Shown piece after piece: positions 17,291-25,758 of a stretch of DNA of 64,000 nt. The stretch is from Actinomyces sp. oral taxon 897 (GTDB lineage Bacteria > Actinomycetota > Actinomycetes > Actinomycetales > Actinomycetaceae): positions 186,001 to 250,000 of the forward strand of contig NZ_CP027236.1 in assembly GCF_002999235.1 (NCBI RefSeq). Direction: 5' to 3'. Both the position numbers and the translations under genes were made by a program. Position 1 is the stretch's first letter, and the number at the start of each line of letters is the position of its first letter. The notes beneath the pieces are model-generated. The model had not been told where the DNA came from. It did not search any database and was given only the letters and a program-made list of their open reading frames with translations.

Positions 17291-17391
17291 CGGGGAGAAG
17301 GACTCGTGCGTGATGTGGCCCACCGGAGAGCCTGCCCACAGCAGGCAGTCCTGAGGCGACGCCGACGACGCCCTAGACTAGACTTATCAAT

Positions 17392-17760
17392 ATGGCAGGC
17401 CAGCGTGTGATCCCGGACCCGACGAGCAGCGTCGACCCCGGTGCGCCCGGCGGCCCCGGGGACGAGCCCTCCCAGGGCGTCGGGACGGCCGTCCTGGAGC
17501 GCGAGGAGCTCCAGTCCACCGATGACGGCGACGCCGACCGCTTTGCCCACTACGTGCGTAAGGACAAGATCGCCGCGGCGGCGGCCACCGGACGCCCCGT
17601 CGTCGCCCTGTGCGGCAAGGTGTGGACGCCCGGGCGGGACCCGTCGCAGTACCCGGTGTGCCCCACCTGCAAGCAGATCTACGAGCAGATGCGCTCCGGG
17701 GACGAGGGCGGGCCGTCCCGCCGCTTCCCGCGCTTCCCCTTCGGCCGAGGCGGCCAGTGA
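17392..17760 (+). CDS. DUF3039 protein, putative zinc-binding
   Basis: Small actinobacterial protein of 122 residues and unknown function. The N-terminal 45 residues are Gly/Pro-rich. The conserved core runs from DRFAHYVRKDKI through PVVALCGKVW to YPVCPTCKQIYEQM; one His and three Cys could bind a metal. The ATG at 17392 follows TAGACT at about the leaderless distance. In many actinobacteria DUF3039 is encoded directly before the helicase found here; the two genes overlap by 4 bp (GTGA), which supports a shared nucleic-acid role. Confidence 0.88.
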   Translation: MAGQRVIPDPTSSVDPGAPGGPGDEPSQGVGTAVLEREELQSTDDGDADRFAHYVRKDKIAAAAATGRPVVALCGKVWTPGRDPSQYPVCPTCKQIYEQMRSGDEGGPSRRFPRFPFGRGGQ

Positions 17761-19562
17761 GCCCGCGGCGCAGCCAGGCCGCCCACCCCAACCAGCCCTC
17801 GATCTTCGCCGCGGAGAACCTCTCCCCGGCGTACCCGCAGCGTGCAGCCTGGGGCACCTCACGTCCGCTGCGCGCCTGGCAGGCCGCGGCCCTGGAGAGG
17901 TACCTGGCCGCCATGCCGCAGGACTTCCTGGCGGTCGCCACCCCCGGGGCGGGCAAGACCACCTTCGCCCTGCGCGTGGCCGTGGAGCTGCTGCGCCCCG
18001 GTGAGGTCCACCAGGTCACCATCGTCTGCCCCACCGAGCACCTGAAGTTCCAGTGGGCGGAGGCCGCCGCCAAGGTCGGTATCCGCATCGACCCCTCCTA
18101 CACCAACTCCCAGGCCACGCTCGCCTCCCACTTCGACGGCGTCGCCCTGACCTACGCCCAGGTCGCCGCCAACCCCAACCGGCACCGGGCCCGCACGGCG
18201 GCCACCCGCACCCTGGTCATCCTCGACGAGATCCACCACGGCGGGGACGCCCTGAGCTGGGGGGACGCCATCCGCGAGGCCTTTACCCCGGCACGTCGGC
18301 GCCTGGCCCTGACCGGGACCCCCTTCAGGAGCGACACGGCGCCGATCCCGTTCGTGCGCTACACCGAGGACTCCGCCGGCGCCAGGAGGTCCCGGGCCGA
18401 CTACGCCTACGACTACTCCGACGCCCTGCGCGACGGGGTGGTGCGCCCCGTGATGTTCCTGTCCTACACCGGCCAGATGCGGTGGCGCACCAGGGCCGGG
18501 GACGAGGTCGCCGCCCGCCTGGGCGAGCCCCTGACCAAGGACATGGAGGCCCAGGCCTGGCGCACCGCCCTGGACCCCGCGGGGGAGTGGATCCCCGCGG
18601 TCCTGGCCGCCGCCGACCAGCGCCTGACCGAGGTACGCCGTCAGGTGCCTGACGCCGGGGGGCTGGTCATCGCCGCCGACCGGGAACGGGCCCGGGCCTA
18701 CGCGCGGGCGCTGCGCTCCATCACCGGCCAGGCGCCCACCGTGGTGCTCTCCGACGACACCGGGGCCTCCAGCCGGATCGAGTCCTTCGCCGCCTCCAGG
18801 GACCGCTGGATGGTGGCGGTACGCATGGTCTCCGAGGGGGTGGACGTGCCCCGCCTGGTGGTGGGCGTCTACGCCACCTCCGCCTCCACGCCCCTGTTCT
18901 TCGCCCAGGCGGTGGGGCGCTTTGTGCGCTCACGTGCCCGGGGGGAGACCGCCAGCGTCTTCCTGCCCTCCGTCACCCCGCTGCTGGCCCTGGCCGGTGA
19001 GATGGAGGTGGCCCGTGACCACGTCCTGAACGCCCCCGGGAAGGACGACGCCTCCCTGCCCTCCCCCGAGGAGCGGCTGCTCGCCGAGGCCAACCGGACC
19101 GAGCAGGCCAGCTCCGACCTCCTGCCCGGGTTCGAGGCCATGGGCAGCCAGGCCGAGTTCGACCGGGTCCTGTTCGACGGCGGCGAGTTCGGCACCGGGG
19201 CCGTGGTGGGCAGCGTGGAGGAGCAGGAGTACCTGGGCCTGCCGGGGCTCCTGGAGCCCGAGCAGGTCACCGTCCTGCTGCGCCAGCGCCAGGACAGGCA
19301 GATCGCCTCCCAGAGGAAGCAGGCCTCTGCGGCCAGGCAGCGGGAGGGCTCCGGGGCGGACGACGCCCGACGCCGGGCCGCGGCCCGCAGGGAGCTCTCC
19401 GGTCTCGTGGCCGCCTGGGCCCGTCGCTCCGGCCAGCCCCACGGTGTGGTCCACAACGAGCTGCGCCGCGTGTGCGGCGGCCCGGAGGTGGCCGCCGCCT
19501 CCACCGAGGAGATCGAGAAGCGGGTGGAGACCCTGCGCCGCTGGTTCGTGGGCAGGCGCTGA
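17757..19562 (+). CDS. DEAD/DEAH-box helicase, superfamily 2
   Basis: ATP-dependent nucleic-acid helicase of 601 residues. Motif I ATPGAGKTT (about residue 62), motif II as DEIHH (about 157), motif III LTGTPFRSD (about 182), motif V VSEGVDVP and motif VI AVGRFVRSR (about 385) are present in order. A basic coiled region (QRQDRQIASQRKQ) and a C-terminal helical domain follow. The GTG at 17757 overlaps the DUF3039 stop and starts just before the conserved N-terminus; the frame extends upstream as an overlap only. This helicase-DUF3039 pair is typical of actinobacteria. Substrate (DNA or RNA) is unknown. Confidence 0.9.
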   Translation: MSPRRSQAAHPNQPSIFAAENLSPAYPQRAAWGTSRPLRAWQAAALERYLAAMPQDFLAVATPGAGKTTFALRVAVELLRPGEVHQVTIVCPTEHLKFQWAEAAAKVGIRIDPSYTNSQATLASHFDGVALTYAQVAANPNRHRARTAATRTLVILDEIHHGGDALSWGDAIREAFTPARRRLALTGTPFRSDTAPIPFVRYTEDSAGARRSRADYAYDYSDALRDGVVRPVMFLSYTGQMRWRTRAGDEVAARLGEPLTKDMEAQAWRTALDPAGEWIPAVLAAADQRLTEVRRQVPDAGGLVIAADRERARAYARALRSITGQAPTVVLSDDTGASSRIESFAASRDRWMVAVRMVSEGVDVPRLVVGVYATSASTPLFFAQAVGRFVRSRARGETASVFLPSVTPLLALAGEMEVARDHVLNAPGKDDASLPSPEERLLAEANRTEQASSDLLPGFEAMGSQAEFDRVLFDGGEFGTGAVVGSVEEQEYLGLPGLLEPEQVTVLLRQRQDRQIASQRKQASAARQREGSGADDARRRAAARRELSGLVAAWARRSGQPHGVVHNELRRVCGGPEVAAASTEEIEKRVETLRRWFVGRR

Positions 19563-19686
19563 GACACGTCCCGCCCCCACAGGGGCCACCCCGGCCTGTA
19601 CTCGGCGACGGGTAAGGCCGAGCACGCCCCGCCCCCACGGGGGCTACCTGCCCGCGGGCGGCCGGGGCGCGCATAGGGTGGGGAGT

Positions 19687-20538
19687 ATGCAGCACCTCCT
19701 GACCACGCCCACCGGTACCACCCTGTGCGTGGAGCAGACCGGGGTCGCCACCGGGCCCCTCGTCCTGGCCCTGGAGGGGCACAGCGCCCAGCTCATCCAG
19801 ACCCCTTCCGCCTGGGCGCGGACGCTGGCCGGCGCAGGCTGCCACGTGGTCCGCGTGGACAACCGCGACGTCGGGCGCTCGCAGCGCTTTGACGTCCCCG
19901 GCCAGGACGCCTACACCCTGGTGGACATGGCCCAGGACGTCCACGGGCTCCTGGAGGTGCTCGATGCCGGTCCGGCGGTGGTCTGCGGGCACTCCATGGG
20001 TGGGGCGGTGGCCCAGCTCCTGGCCCTGGACCACCCTGAGGACGTCGTCGGCCTGGTGCTCATGTCCACGTGGGCGGCCAGCGCCCCGGCCGCGCCCAGG
20101 TCCGCCGTGCCCGCCCCCTTCACCGACGAGGAGGGCTTCGTGGCCTACGAGCAGGTGGCCCTGCCCCGGGGCGCCGGGAGCCGCTACCCCTTGGTCCCCT
20201 CCCAGGTCGAGGCCCTGGCGCGGGCCATGTGGGCCCGTGGTGTGGACTGGGACGGGATCGAGCGCCAGTCCCTGGCGATCAGCCGCACCCCGCCGTGGGC
20301 CCACCGCCTGACCGAGCTGGCCGCGCGGTGCCGGGCCGGGGAGCTGGGGGTGGACATTGTCCACGGCACGCAGGACACCACCGTCGATCCTGCTGCCGCC
20401 GCCGCGCTGCACCAGGCCCTGCCCGGTTCCCGCCTCCACCTCGTGCCCGGCATGGGTCACCTGTGGCCCGCGGCCCTGGCCGTGCCGGTCGCCGAGGCCG
20501 CTCTCGCCCTGGTCCCGTCCGCCTCCTCGGGTCCCTAG
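19687..20538 (+). CDS. Alpha/beta hydrolase
   Basis: Single-domain hydrolase of 283 residues. The nucleophile elbow is GHSMGG (about S102), after the strand motif RVDNRDVGRS; the acid is probably the Asp in HGTQDTTVDP and the base the His in GMGHLW. CATAGG about ten bases before the ATG at 19687 fits a short-leader or leaderless transcript. The family includes esterases, lactonases and haloperoxidase-like enzymes, so the substrate cannot be named. The stop overlaps the convergent pncB by 4 bp. Confidence 0.87.
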   Translation: MQHLLTTPTGTTLCVEQTGVATGPLVLALEGHSAQLIQTPSAWARTLAGAGCHVVRVDNRDVGRSQRFDVPGQDAYTLVDMAQDVHGLLEVLDAGPAVVCGHSMGGAVAQLLALDHPEDVVGLVLMSTWAASAPAAPRSAVPAPFTDEEGFVAYEQVALPRGAGSRYPLVPSQVEALARAMWARGVDWDGIERQSLAISRTPPWAHRLTELAARCRAGELGVDIVHGTQDTTVDPAAAAALHQALPGSRLHLVPGMGHLWPAALAVPVAEAALALVPSASSGP

Positions 20539-21920
20539 TGCTGGACGGCGGTGCGCCCGTCCAGGTCCACGTGGTGGGTCGGGACGGCCGCCTCGCCCTC
20601 GTTCAGGCGCCAGGCGTCATAGGGCAGCTCGGCACGCGAGGCCCGGTGGCGCTCCGCCGCGGCCGCCAGCGCCGCGGCGCCCCGGTGCTCCTCCACGATC
20701 CTGCCCTGCTCCACCAGCGTGACCTGCAGGGGGCGGGCGCCGGCGTCCTCCAGGGCGCACAGCGCCTCGATCTCGCTCACGGCGGAGACAATGAGCTCCT
20801 CGCAGGCGCTGCCGGACTCGTCGCGCACACGCCCCGCCCACTTGCGGCCGCCCACCGTGGACTTGCCGCCCTCGGAGAACTTGGCGACCTCCGCCATCCG
20901 CCCGTCAGCGCCCTCCCGCTCGACGAGCTTGTAGACCAGGGCCGCCGTCGGGCGCCCCGAGCCGGTGACGAGCTTGGTGCCCACGCCGTAGGAGTCCACC
21001 GGGGCCGCACCCAGCGCGGCGATCGCGTACTCGTCCAGGTCGTTGGTCACCGTGATCCTGGTCCCCGTGGAGCCCAGGGCGTCGAGCTGGGCGCGGACCT
21101 TGAAGGCCTCGGCCACCAGGTCCCCGGAGTCCAGGCGTACCGCCCCGAGCTCACCGCCGGCGGCGCGGGCGGCGGCCACGGCCCGCTCCACCCCCCGCTC
21201 AATGCCGTAGGTGTCCACCAGGATCGTGGTGCCCGTCCCCAGGCTCGCGACCTGCGCGGCGAAGGCCTCCTCCTCGCTGTCGTGCAGCAGGGTGAAGGAG
21301 TGGGCGGAGGTGCCGTAGGTGGGGATGCCGTACAGCAGGCCGGCCTCCAGGTTGCTGGTGCCCACGAACCCGCCCACCACGGCGGCGCGGGCGGCGGCCA
21401 CGGCGGCCTGCTCGTGGGCGCGCCTGGCCCCGAAGTCCACGCAGGGCCGCCCGTGGGCGGCGATCGTCATGCGGGAGGCCGCTGCGGCCACGGCGCAGTC
21501 GTAGTTGTAGACGGACAGGGCCAGGGTCTCCAGGATGCAGGCCTCGGCAAAGGTCCCCTCCACCGTCAGCAGGGGGGAGCCCTCGAAGTAGCACTCCCCC
21601 TCGGCGTAGCCGCGGATCGTGCCGGAGAAGCGGTAGCCGCGCAGGTAGTCCAGGGTGGTGTCGTCAACCACCCGGGTACGGTGCAGGAAGTCGATCTGCT
21701 CGTCGGTGAAGGTGAAGGCCTCCACCGCGTCCAGGAGACGCCCGGTGCCGGCCACGACGCCGTAGCGGCGGGAGGCCGGCAGACGTCTGCCGAAGAGCTC
21801 GAAGACGCTACGGCGTCCGGCCGTGCCCGAGCGCAGGGCGCCCTGGAGCATGGTGAGCTCGTACATGTCGGTCAGGAGGGATGTCGACGGACGGGGGGCA
21901 GCGGCCTGCGTTACTGTCAT
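20535..21920 (-). CDS. pncB: Nicotinate phosphoribosyltransferase
   Basis: NAD salvage enzyme joining nicotinate to PRPP; 461 residues, normal for the actinobacterial form. The N-terminus LLTDMYELTMLQGAL, the stretch VDFGARRAHE around the active-site region, GTSNLEAG and LDSGDLVAEA with VTNDLDEYAI are family hallmarks. It is divergent from clpS. In actinobacteria pncB commonly lies next to clpS, which supports the identification of both. Confidence 0.95.
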   Translation of the reverse strand: MTVTQAAAPRPSTSLLTDMYELTMLQGALRSGTAGRRSVFELFGRRLPASRRYGVVAGTGRLLDAVEAFTFTDEQIDFLHRTRVVDDTTLDYLRGYRFSGTIRGYAEGECYFEGSPLLTVEGTFAEACILETLALSVYNYDCAVAAAASRMTIAAHGRPCVDFGARRAHEQAAVAAARAAVVGGFVGTSNLEAGLLYGIPTYGTSAHSFTLLHDSEEEAFAAQVASLGTGTTILVDTYGIERGVERAVAAARAAGGELGAVRLDSGDLVAEAFKVRAQLDALGSTGTRITVTNDLDEYAIAALGAAPVDSYGVGTKLVTGSGRPTAALVYKLVEREGADGRMAEVAKFSEGGKSTVGGRKWAGRVRDESGSACEELIVSAVSEIEALCALEDAGARPLQVTLVEQGRIVEEHRGAAALAAAAERHRASRAELPYDAWRLNEGEAAVPTHHVDLDGRTAVQH

Positions 21921-22046
21921 GACACCACCTTAGCGACTGCCTGTCCTCGCCGGAAGACGCCTGGCGGGCCCGGATCCGTCCCGGTCTCGCTGAGCGCGCA
22001 GAGACGCTGCGGCCGCACGTGGGCCAGGCCACGTACCCTGGATGGT

Positions 22047-22361
22047 ATGTCAGCATCCGCGCCTGTCATGGAGCCCGAGACCCGGTCCCGCGCCCAGCAC
22101 CTGTGGCGCACCGTCGTCCATGATGACCCCGTCAACACGATGGACTACGTCACATGGGTCTTCCACTCCTACTTCGGCTACCCCGTGCCGCGGGCCCACC
22201 ACCACATGCTCCAGGTCCACACCCGGGGCCGGTCCACCCTGTCCACCGGGCCGCGGGAGCGCATGGAGGTGGACGTGACCGCTATGCACTCCTACGGCCT
22301 GCGCGCCACCATTGAGCCCGTCGCCCCCGGCGACGGTGTCGACGCCACGGAGCGGTCCTGA
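22047..22361 (+). CDS. clpS: ATP-dependent Clp protease adaptor ClpS
   Basis: N-end-rule adaptor that hands proteins with bulky N-terminal residues to ClpC/ClpA; 104 residues. Characteristic motifs are VVHDDPVNTMDYVTWVF, forming the substrate pocket, then the histidine-rich helix PRAHHHMLQVHTRGRS. The stop overlaps the next ATG by one base (TGATG), coupling it to the DUF2017 gene. Confidence 0.95.
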   Translation: MSASAPVMEPETRSRAQHLWRTVVHDDPVNTMDYVTWVFHSYFGYPVPRAHHHMLQVHTRGRSTLSTGPRERMEVDVTAMHSYGLRATIEPVAPGDGVDATERS

Positions 22362-23215
22362 TGCGCGCCTTCGAGCCCGTGGCCGAGGGCTGGTCCAGCG
22401 CCCTGGAGCCCTGGGAGAGGGAGGCCGTGGTGGACATGCTCTCCCAGGTGGAGGACCTCCTCGTGTCCGACGCCGCCAGGGCCCCGTCCCCCGCCCCGCT
22501 GTACACCGGGTCACGGGTCGGGGAGAGCCCGCGTGACCACGAGATCCTGGTCTCCCTGGACTTCGCCGTCCAGGAGCCCACCGGGCCCGCCCGCCCCACC
22601 GGGCCCGCCCGCCCCACCGGACCCGCCGGTCGGCACCAGGCGGGCGGACGGGACACGGCTCCGACGGGCCCGGCACCCCTGACCCCGGCCGGGGCCCCCG
22701 GGAGCGCCGGCACGGCCTGCGGCCACGACGGCGCTACCAGCCGCCACGACGGCCCGGGCAACGGCGTCGGTGACGGTGGCGGCTCCCCGTTCCCGCCCCG
22801 TCTACCGGCACTGGAGGCGCTCCTGCCGGACGCCTCGGAGGATCCGGACCTGGCGGTGGACGTGGCCAGTGTCACCCGTGACCGCCTTCGGGCGATGAAG
22901 ACCGAGCGGATCGGGGCGGTCCTGGCTGAGCTCCAGGAGCCCAGCGGCCGCGACGGCACCGTCCTGGTGCGGCGGGGTGAGGAGGGGGCCTGGCTGGGCG
23001 CCCTCAACGACACCCGCCTGGTCCTGGCCACCTTCCTGGGGATCCGCTCGGCCCGGGACGCTGAGCGCGTCCACGCCCTGGCCTGGCACGGCGTCCCCGC
23101 CGCCAAGGGCACGAGGGCCCACGGCAGGCGGGTGGCGGCACTGAGCTACGAGATGCTGACCTGGTGGCAGGAATCACTGCTGTGCGTGCTCTTGGGGAGG
23201 TCGCCGGGCGCATAG
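22361..23215 (+). CDS. DUF2017 family protein
   Basis: Protein of unknown function, 284 residues, long for this family (usually about 180-200). The N-terminus RAFEPVAEG and the C-terminal half from PALEALLPDASEDP to LTWWQESLLCVLLG match the family as I know it. Between them, about residues 70-145 are an inserted Gly/Pro/Thr-rich segment that begins with three TGPARP units, encoded by an 18-bp tandem repeat at 22577-22627. The clpS-DUF2017-murI order is typical of actinobacteria, but the link to Clp proteolysis is only by position. Confidence 0.88.
   Translation: MRAFEPVAEGWSSALEPWEREAVVDMLSQVEDLLVSDAARAPSPAPLYTGSRVGESPRDHEILVSLDFAVQEPTGPARPTGPARPTGPAGRHQAGGRDTAPTGPAPLTPAGAPGSAGTACGHDGATSRHDGPGNGVGDGGGSPFPPRLPALEALLPDASEDPDLAVDVASVTRDRLRAMKTERIGAVLAELQEPSGRDGTVLVRRGEEGAWLGALNDTRLVLATFLGIRSARDAERVHALAWHGVPAAKGTRAHGRRVAALSYEMLTWWQESLLCVLLGRSPGA
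22577..22627 (+). repeat. 18-bp tandem repeat inside the DUF2017 gene
   Basis: Unit CCCACCGGGCCCGCCCGC at 22577-22594 and 22595-22612, and a third partial copy to 22627 with one change. The period keeps the reading frame and encodes PTGPAR units. Confidence 0.9.
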
Positions 23216-23224
23216 GGTCGCAGC

Positions 23225-24253
23225 GTGGATAACGCAGCCATCGGAATGTTCGACTCTGGGGTCGGCGGCCTCACGGTGGCTCGCGCGGTCCTGGACCAGC
23301 TCCCCGGTGAGGAGCTCCTCTACATCGGCGACACCGCCCACACCCCCTACGGCCCCCGGCCCATTAGCGAGGTCCGCGCCCTGGCCCTGGGCATTATGGA
23401 CGAGCTGGTGGACTCCGGGGTCAAGATGCTCGTCATCGCCTGCAACACGGCCTCCGCCGCGGTCCTCCACGACGCGCGCGAGCGCTACACCCTGGGGAAG
23501 GGCGTGCCCGTGGTCGAGGTCATCCACCCCGCCGCCCGCGCTGCCGCCCGCGTCACCCGCAACGGACAGGTCGGTCTCATCGCCACCCGGGGGACCGTGG
23601 ACGCCCACGCCTACGACGACGCCCTGGCCGCTGTCCCCGGTGTCACCCTCACCAGCCAGGCCTGCCCCCGGTTCGTCGAGCTCGTGGAGAGGGGGGTCAC
23701 CACCGGGGCGGAGGTGCTCGACGTCGCCGAGGACTACCTGGCCCCCGTCAAGGCCGCCGGGGTGGACACCCTCATCCTGGGCTGCACCCACTACCCGCTC
23801 CTGGCCGGGGCGATCTCCTACGTCATGGGGGAGGAGACCACCCTGGTGACCTCCTCCGACGAGACCGCCAGGGACGTCTACCGCACCCTGGCCGCCCGCG
23901 ACCTCCTGCGCCCGGCCGACGCCCCCGCTCCGCACCACGAGTTCCGGGCCACCGGGGACGCCCAGTCCTTTGAGCGGCTACGGCGCCGCTTCCTGCCGGA
24001 CATTGAGCGGGTGACCCGGGCCGGCGGCCGCCCCGCCACCGGGAACCCGGCCCCCGACGGCCCCGTGGGCGCCACCGGACACCGGCCGCCGTCCCCGGGT
24101 CTGCCGGTACCCCCTCCCGGTCCCGCCGCCCGCCCGGGGCAGGGCATCCCCGTGGCCGCCCTGCCCCAGGCGTCCACGCCCCTGCCCGTCCTGGCCGCGC
24201 CCCAGGCCACCGCCTCCCTCGGTGGCTCCCCCGACCTGAAGGACCGTCCATGA
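23225..24253 (+). CDS. murI: Glutamate racemase with C-terminal proline-rich tail
   Basis: Makes D-glutamate for peptidoglycan. Residues 1-265 are the catalytic domain: [16 protein letters not shown] at the N-terminus, PYG after GDTAHT, the first catalytic Cys in IACNTAS and the second in LGCTHYPLL. Residues about 266-342 are a Pro/Ala/Gly-rich tail absent from typical MurI (about 265-275 residues). GTG start at 23225, ten bases after the DUF2017 stop. The stop overlaps the next gene by 4 bp (ATGA). Confidence 0.95.
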   Translation: MDNAAIGMFDSGVGGLTVARAVLDQLPGEELLYIGDTAHTPYGPRPISEVRALALGIMDELVDSGVKMLVIACNTASAAVLHDARERYTLGKGVPVVEVIHPAARAAARVTRNGQVGLIATRGTVDAHAYDDALAAVPGVTLTSQACPRFVELVERGVTTGAEVLDVAEDYLAPVKAAGVDTLILGCTHYPLLAGAISYVMGEETTLVTSSDETARDVYRTLAARDLLRPADAPAPHHEFRATGDAQSFERLRRRFLPDIERVTRAGGRPATGNPAPDGPVGATGHRPPSPGLPVPPPGPAARPGQGIPVAALPQASTPLPVLAAPQATASLGGSPDLKDRP

Positions 24254-25044
24254 AGCTCACGATTATCGGCTGCACCGGCTCCATGTCCGGCCCACGTGCC
24301 GTGGCCTCCTCCTACCTGGTCCAGGCCTGGGGGCGGGGCCCGGACGGCGGACGGCGCCGGTTCTCCGTGGTCCTGGACCTGGGGCCGGGCTCCATGGGGC
24401 AGCTGCTCAACCACCTCGACCCCGCCGAGCTCGACGCCCTGGCGATCTCCCACTGCCACGCCGACCACATGGTGGACATGGTGGGGATGCACGTCTACCG
24501 GCGCTGGAACCCTGCTGGGCCCCTGGACCCCGTGCTGACCCTGGGGCCCACCGAGCTCATGGGGCGGCTGCGCGGCGTGGACGGCGTCGGCCCGGAGGAG
24601 TCCTACGCCACCGAGTTCAGCTTCCACGCGGCCGTGCCGGGTACGCCGGTCCGGGTGGGGCCCCTGACCATCACGCCCTTTGCCGCCTACCACCCGGTGG
24701 AGGCCTACGGCTACCGGGTGGAGGGGCCCCGTGAGACCGGGACGGGGGTGGCGAGCCTGGCCTTCACCGGGGACACCGACATGTGCGAGGGCATCGTGGC
24801 CATGGCCCGGGGCGTGGACCTCCTGCTGGCCGAGGCCGCCTTCGTGGAGGGACGTGACACGGTGCGCGGCATGCACCTGACCGGGCGCCGCGCCGGGCAG
24901 CTGGCGGCGGGCGGGGGAGCGGGCCGTCTGGTCCTGACCCACATCCAGCCCTGGACGGACCCGGCCGTGCCCGTGGCCGAGGCCAGGGAAGTCTACCCCG
25001 GTCCCGTCGACGTCGCCGCCTCGGGCGCCTCCTGGGAGATCTGA
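24250..25044 (+). CDS. Metallo-beta-lactamase-fold hydrolase
   Basis: Zinc hydrolase of 264 residues. The metal motif [10 protein letters not shown] is at about 74, a second His region is [12 protein letters not shown], the bridging Asp lies in FTGDTDMC, and the last ligand is the His in LVLTHIQPW. The fold resembles RNase Z and cyclic nucleotide phosphodiesterases. It follows murI directly, as in many actinobacteria where it precedes rph and rdgB; here rdgB-rph lie on the other strand at 27.3-28.9 kb. Substrate unknown. Confidence 0.9.
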   Translation: MKLTIIGCTGSMSGPRAVASSYLVQAWGRGPDGGRRRFSVVLDLGPGSMGQLLNHLDPAELDALAISHCHADHMVDMVGMHVYRRWNPAGPLDPVLTLGPTELMGRLRGVDGVGPEESYATEFSFHAAVPGTPVRVGPLTITPFAAYHPVEAYGYRVEGPRETGTGVASLAFTGDTDMCEGIVAMARGVDLLLAEAAFVEGRDTVRGMHLTGRRAGQLAAGGGAGRLVLTHIQPWTDPAVPVAEAREVYPGPVDVAASGASWEI

Positions 25045-25047
25045 GCC

Positions 25048-25593
25048 GTGGGAGCCAGGCGGGGACGAGCCGACCCGGACGACGGTAGCCGACCGGCCCC
25101 CTCAGGGGGCCGGATCACCTACGTCCCCGTGCTGCCCGACGGCGAGGACTGCCCCTGGGTGCGTGAGCGCGCCACCCGATGGTGGCTGGTCGTGCCCGCC
25201 GACCTCCTGGCGGTGGTGCTCGTGGCGGTCTTCGGCGCCGCCTCCCAGCGAGCAGGGGGGCAGGCGTCGGCCTGGGTGCTCCAGGGGGTGGCGAGCCTGG
25301 TCCCGGGCTGGCTGGCGGCCTGGGCGCTGCGCCGACGGGGCGGGGATCACCTGGAGCTGGCGTGGCCCGACGGCGCCCTGGTGGTGGGGGTGACCGCCTT
25401 GACCTGGACGGTGCTGCACATGCTGCTTGACGGTTTTACAAGCCTAGTGACCTGGATATCAGTCATAGCGGTTTTTCTAATGGTGTTCTTAGATGGTTGG
25501 CGCTGGCTCTACGGTTTTGTGCGGGCTCACGACTCCCTGACTCCCCGGGGGGTGGCCCGGAGGATCGCCGCGCAGGACGCCGAGGCCGGGTAG
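25048..25593 (+). CDS. Four-segment membrane protein (DUF3054-like)
   Basis: Protein of 181 residues with about four transmembrane helices: ADLLAVVLVAVFGAAS, an amphipathic middle with GWLAAWALRRRGGDHLELAWP, ALVVGVTALTWTVLHMLL, then WISVIAVFLMVFLDGW. The pattern suggests the DUF3054 family, but I am not sure. GTG start three bases after the previous stop. Codons 128-158 (25429-25522) use ACA, CTA, ATA, TCA, GTT and TTA, which are very rare elsewhere in this window, although the encoded helix looks normal. Confidence 0.7.
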   Translation: MGARRGRADPDDGSRPAPSGGRITYVPVLPDGEDCPWVRERATRWWLVVPADLLAVVLVAVFGAASQRAGGQASAWVLQGVASLVPGWLAAWALRRRGGDHLELAWPDGALVVGVTALTWTVLHMLLDGFTSLVTWISVIAVFLMVFLDGWRWLYGFVRAHDSLTPRGVARRIAAQDAEAG

Positions 25594-25758
25594 CCGCGAG
25601 CCGCCTGGTAGCCGTTCCCGCTGTACCCGCCCCGGTGGTTCGGACCCGGTGGTTCGCCTCCGTCTCCCCGCCCGGCCGCCGGCCCCGCTCCTGGACCGTT
25701 GCGTTTTCCGGCCTGGTGTCGCGGGTACGGAGGCGCCGGGCTTGCTACCGTGTACCCC

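Noticed and set aside
25455..25495. Programmed -1 frameshift at GGTTTTTC in the membrane protein gene
   Set aside because: The -1 frame stops immediately (TAA), there is no clear downstream stimulatory structure, and the zero frame encodes a good membrane helix to a normal stop.
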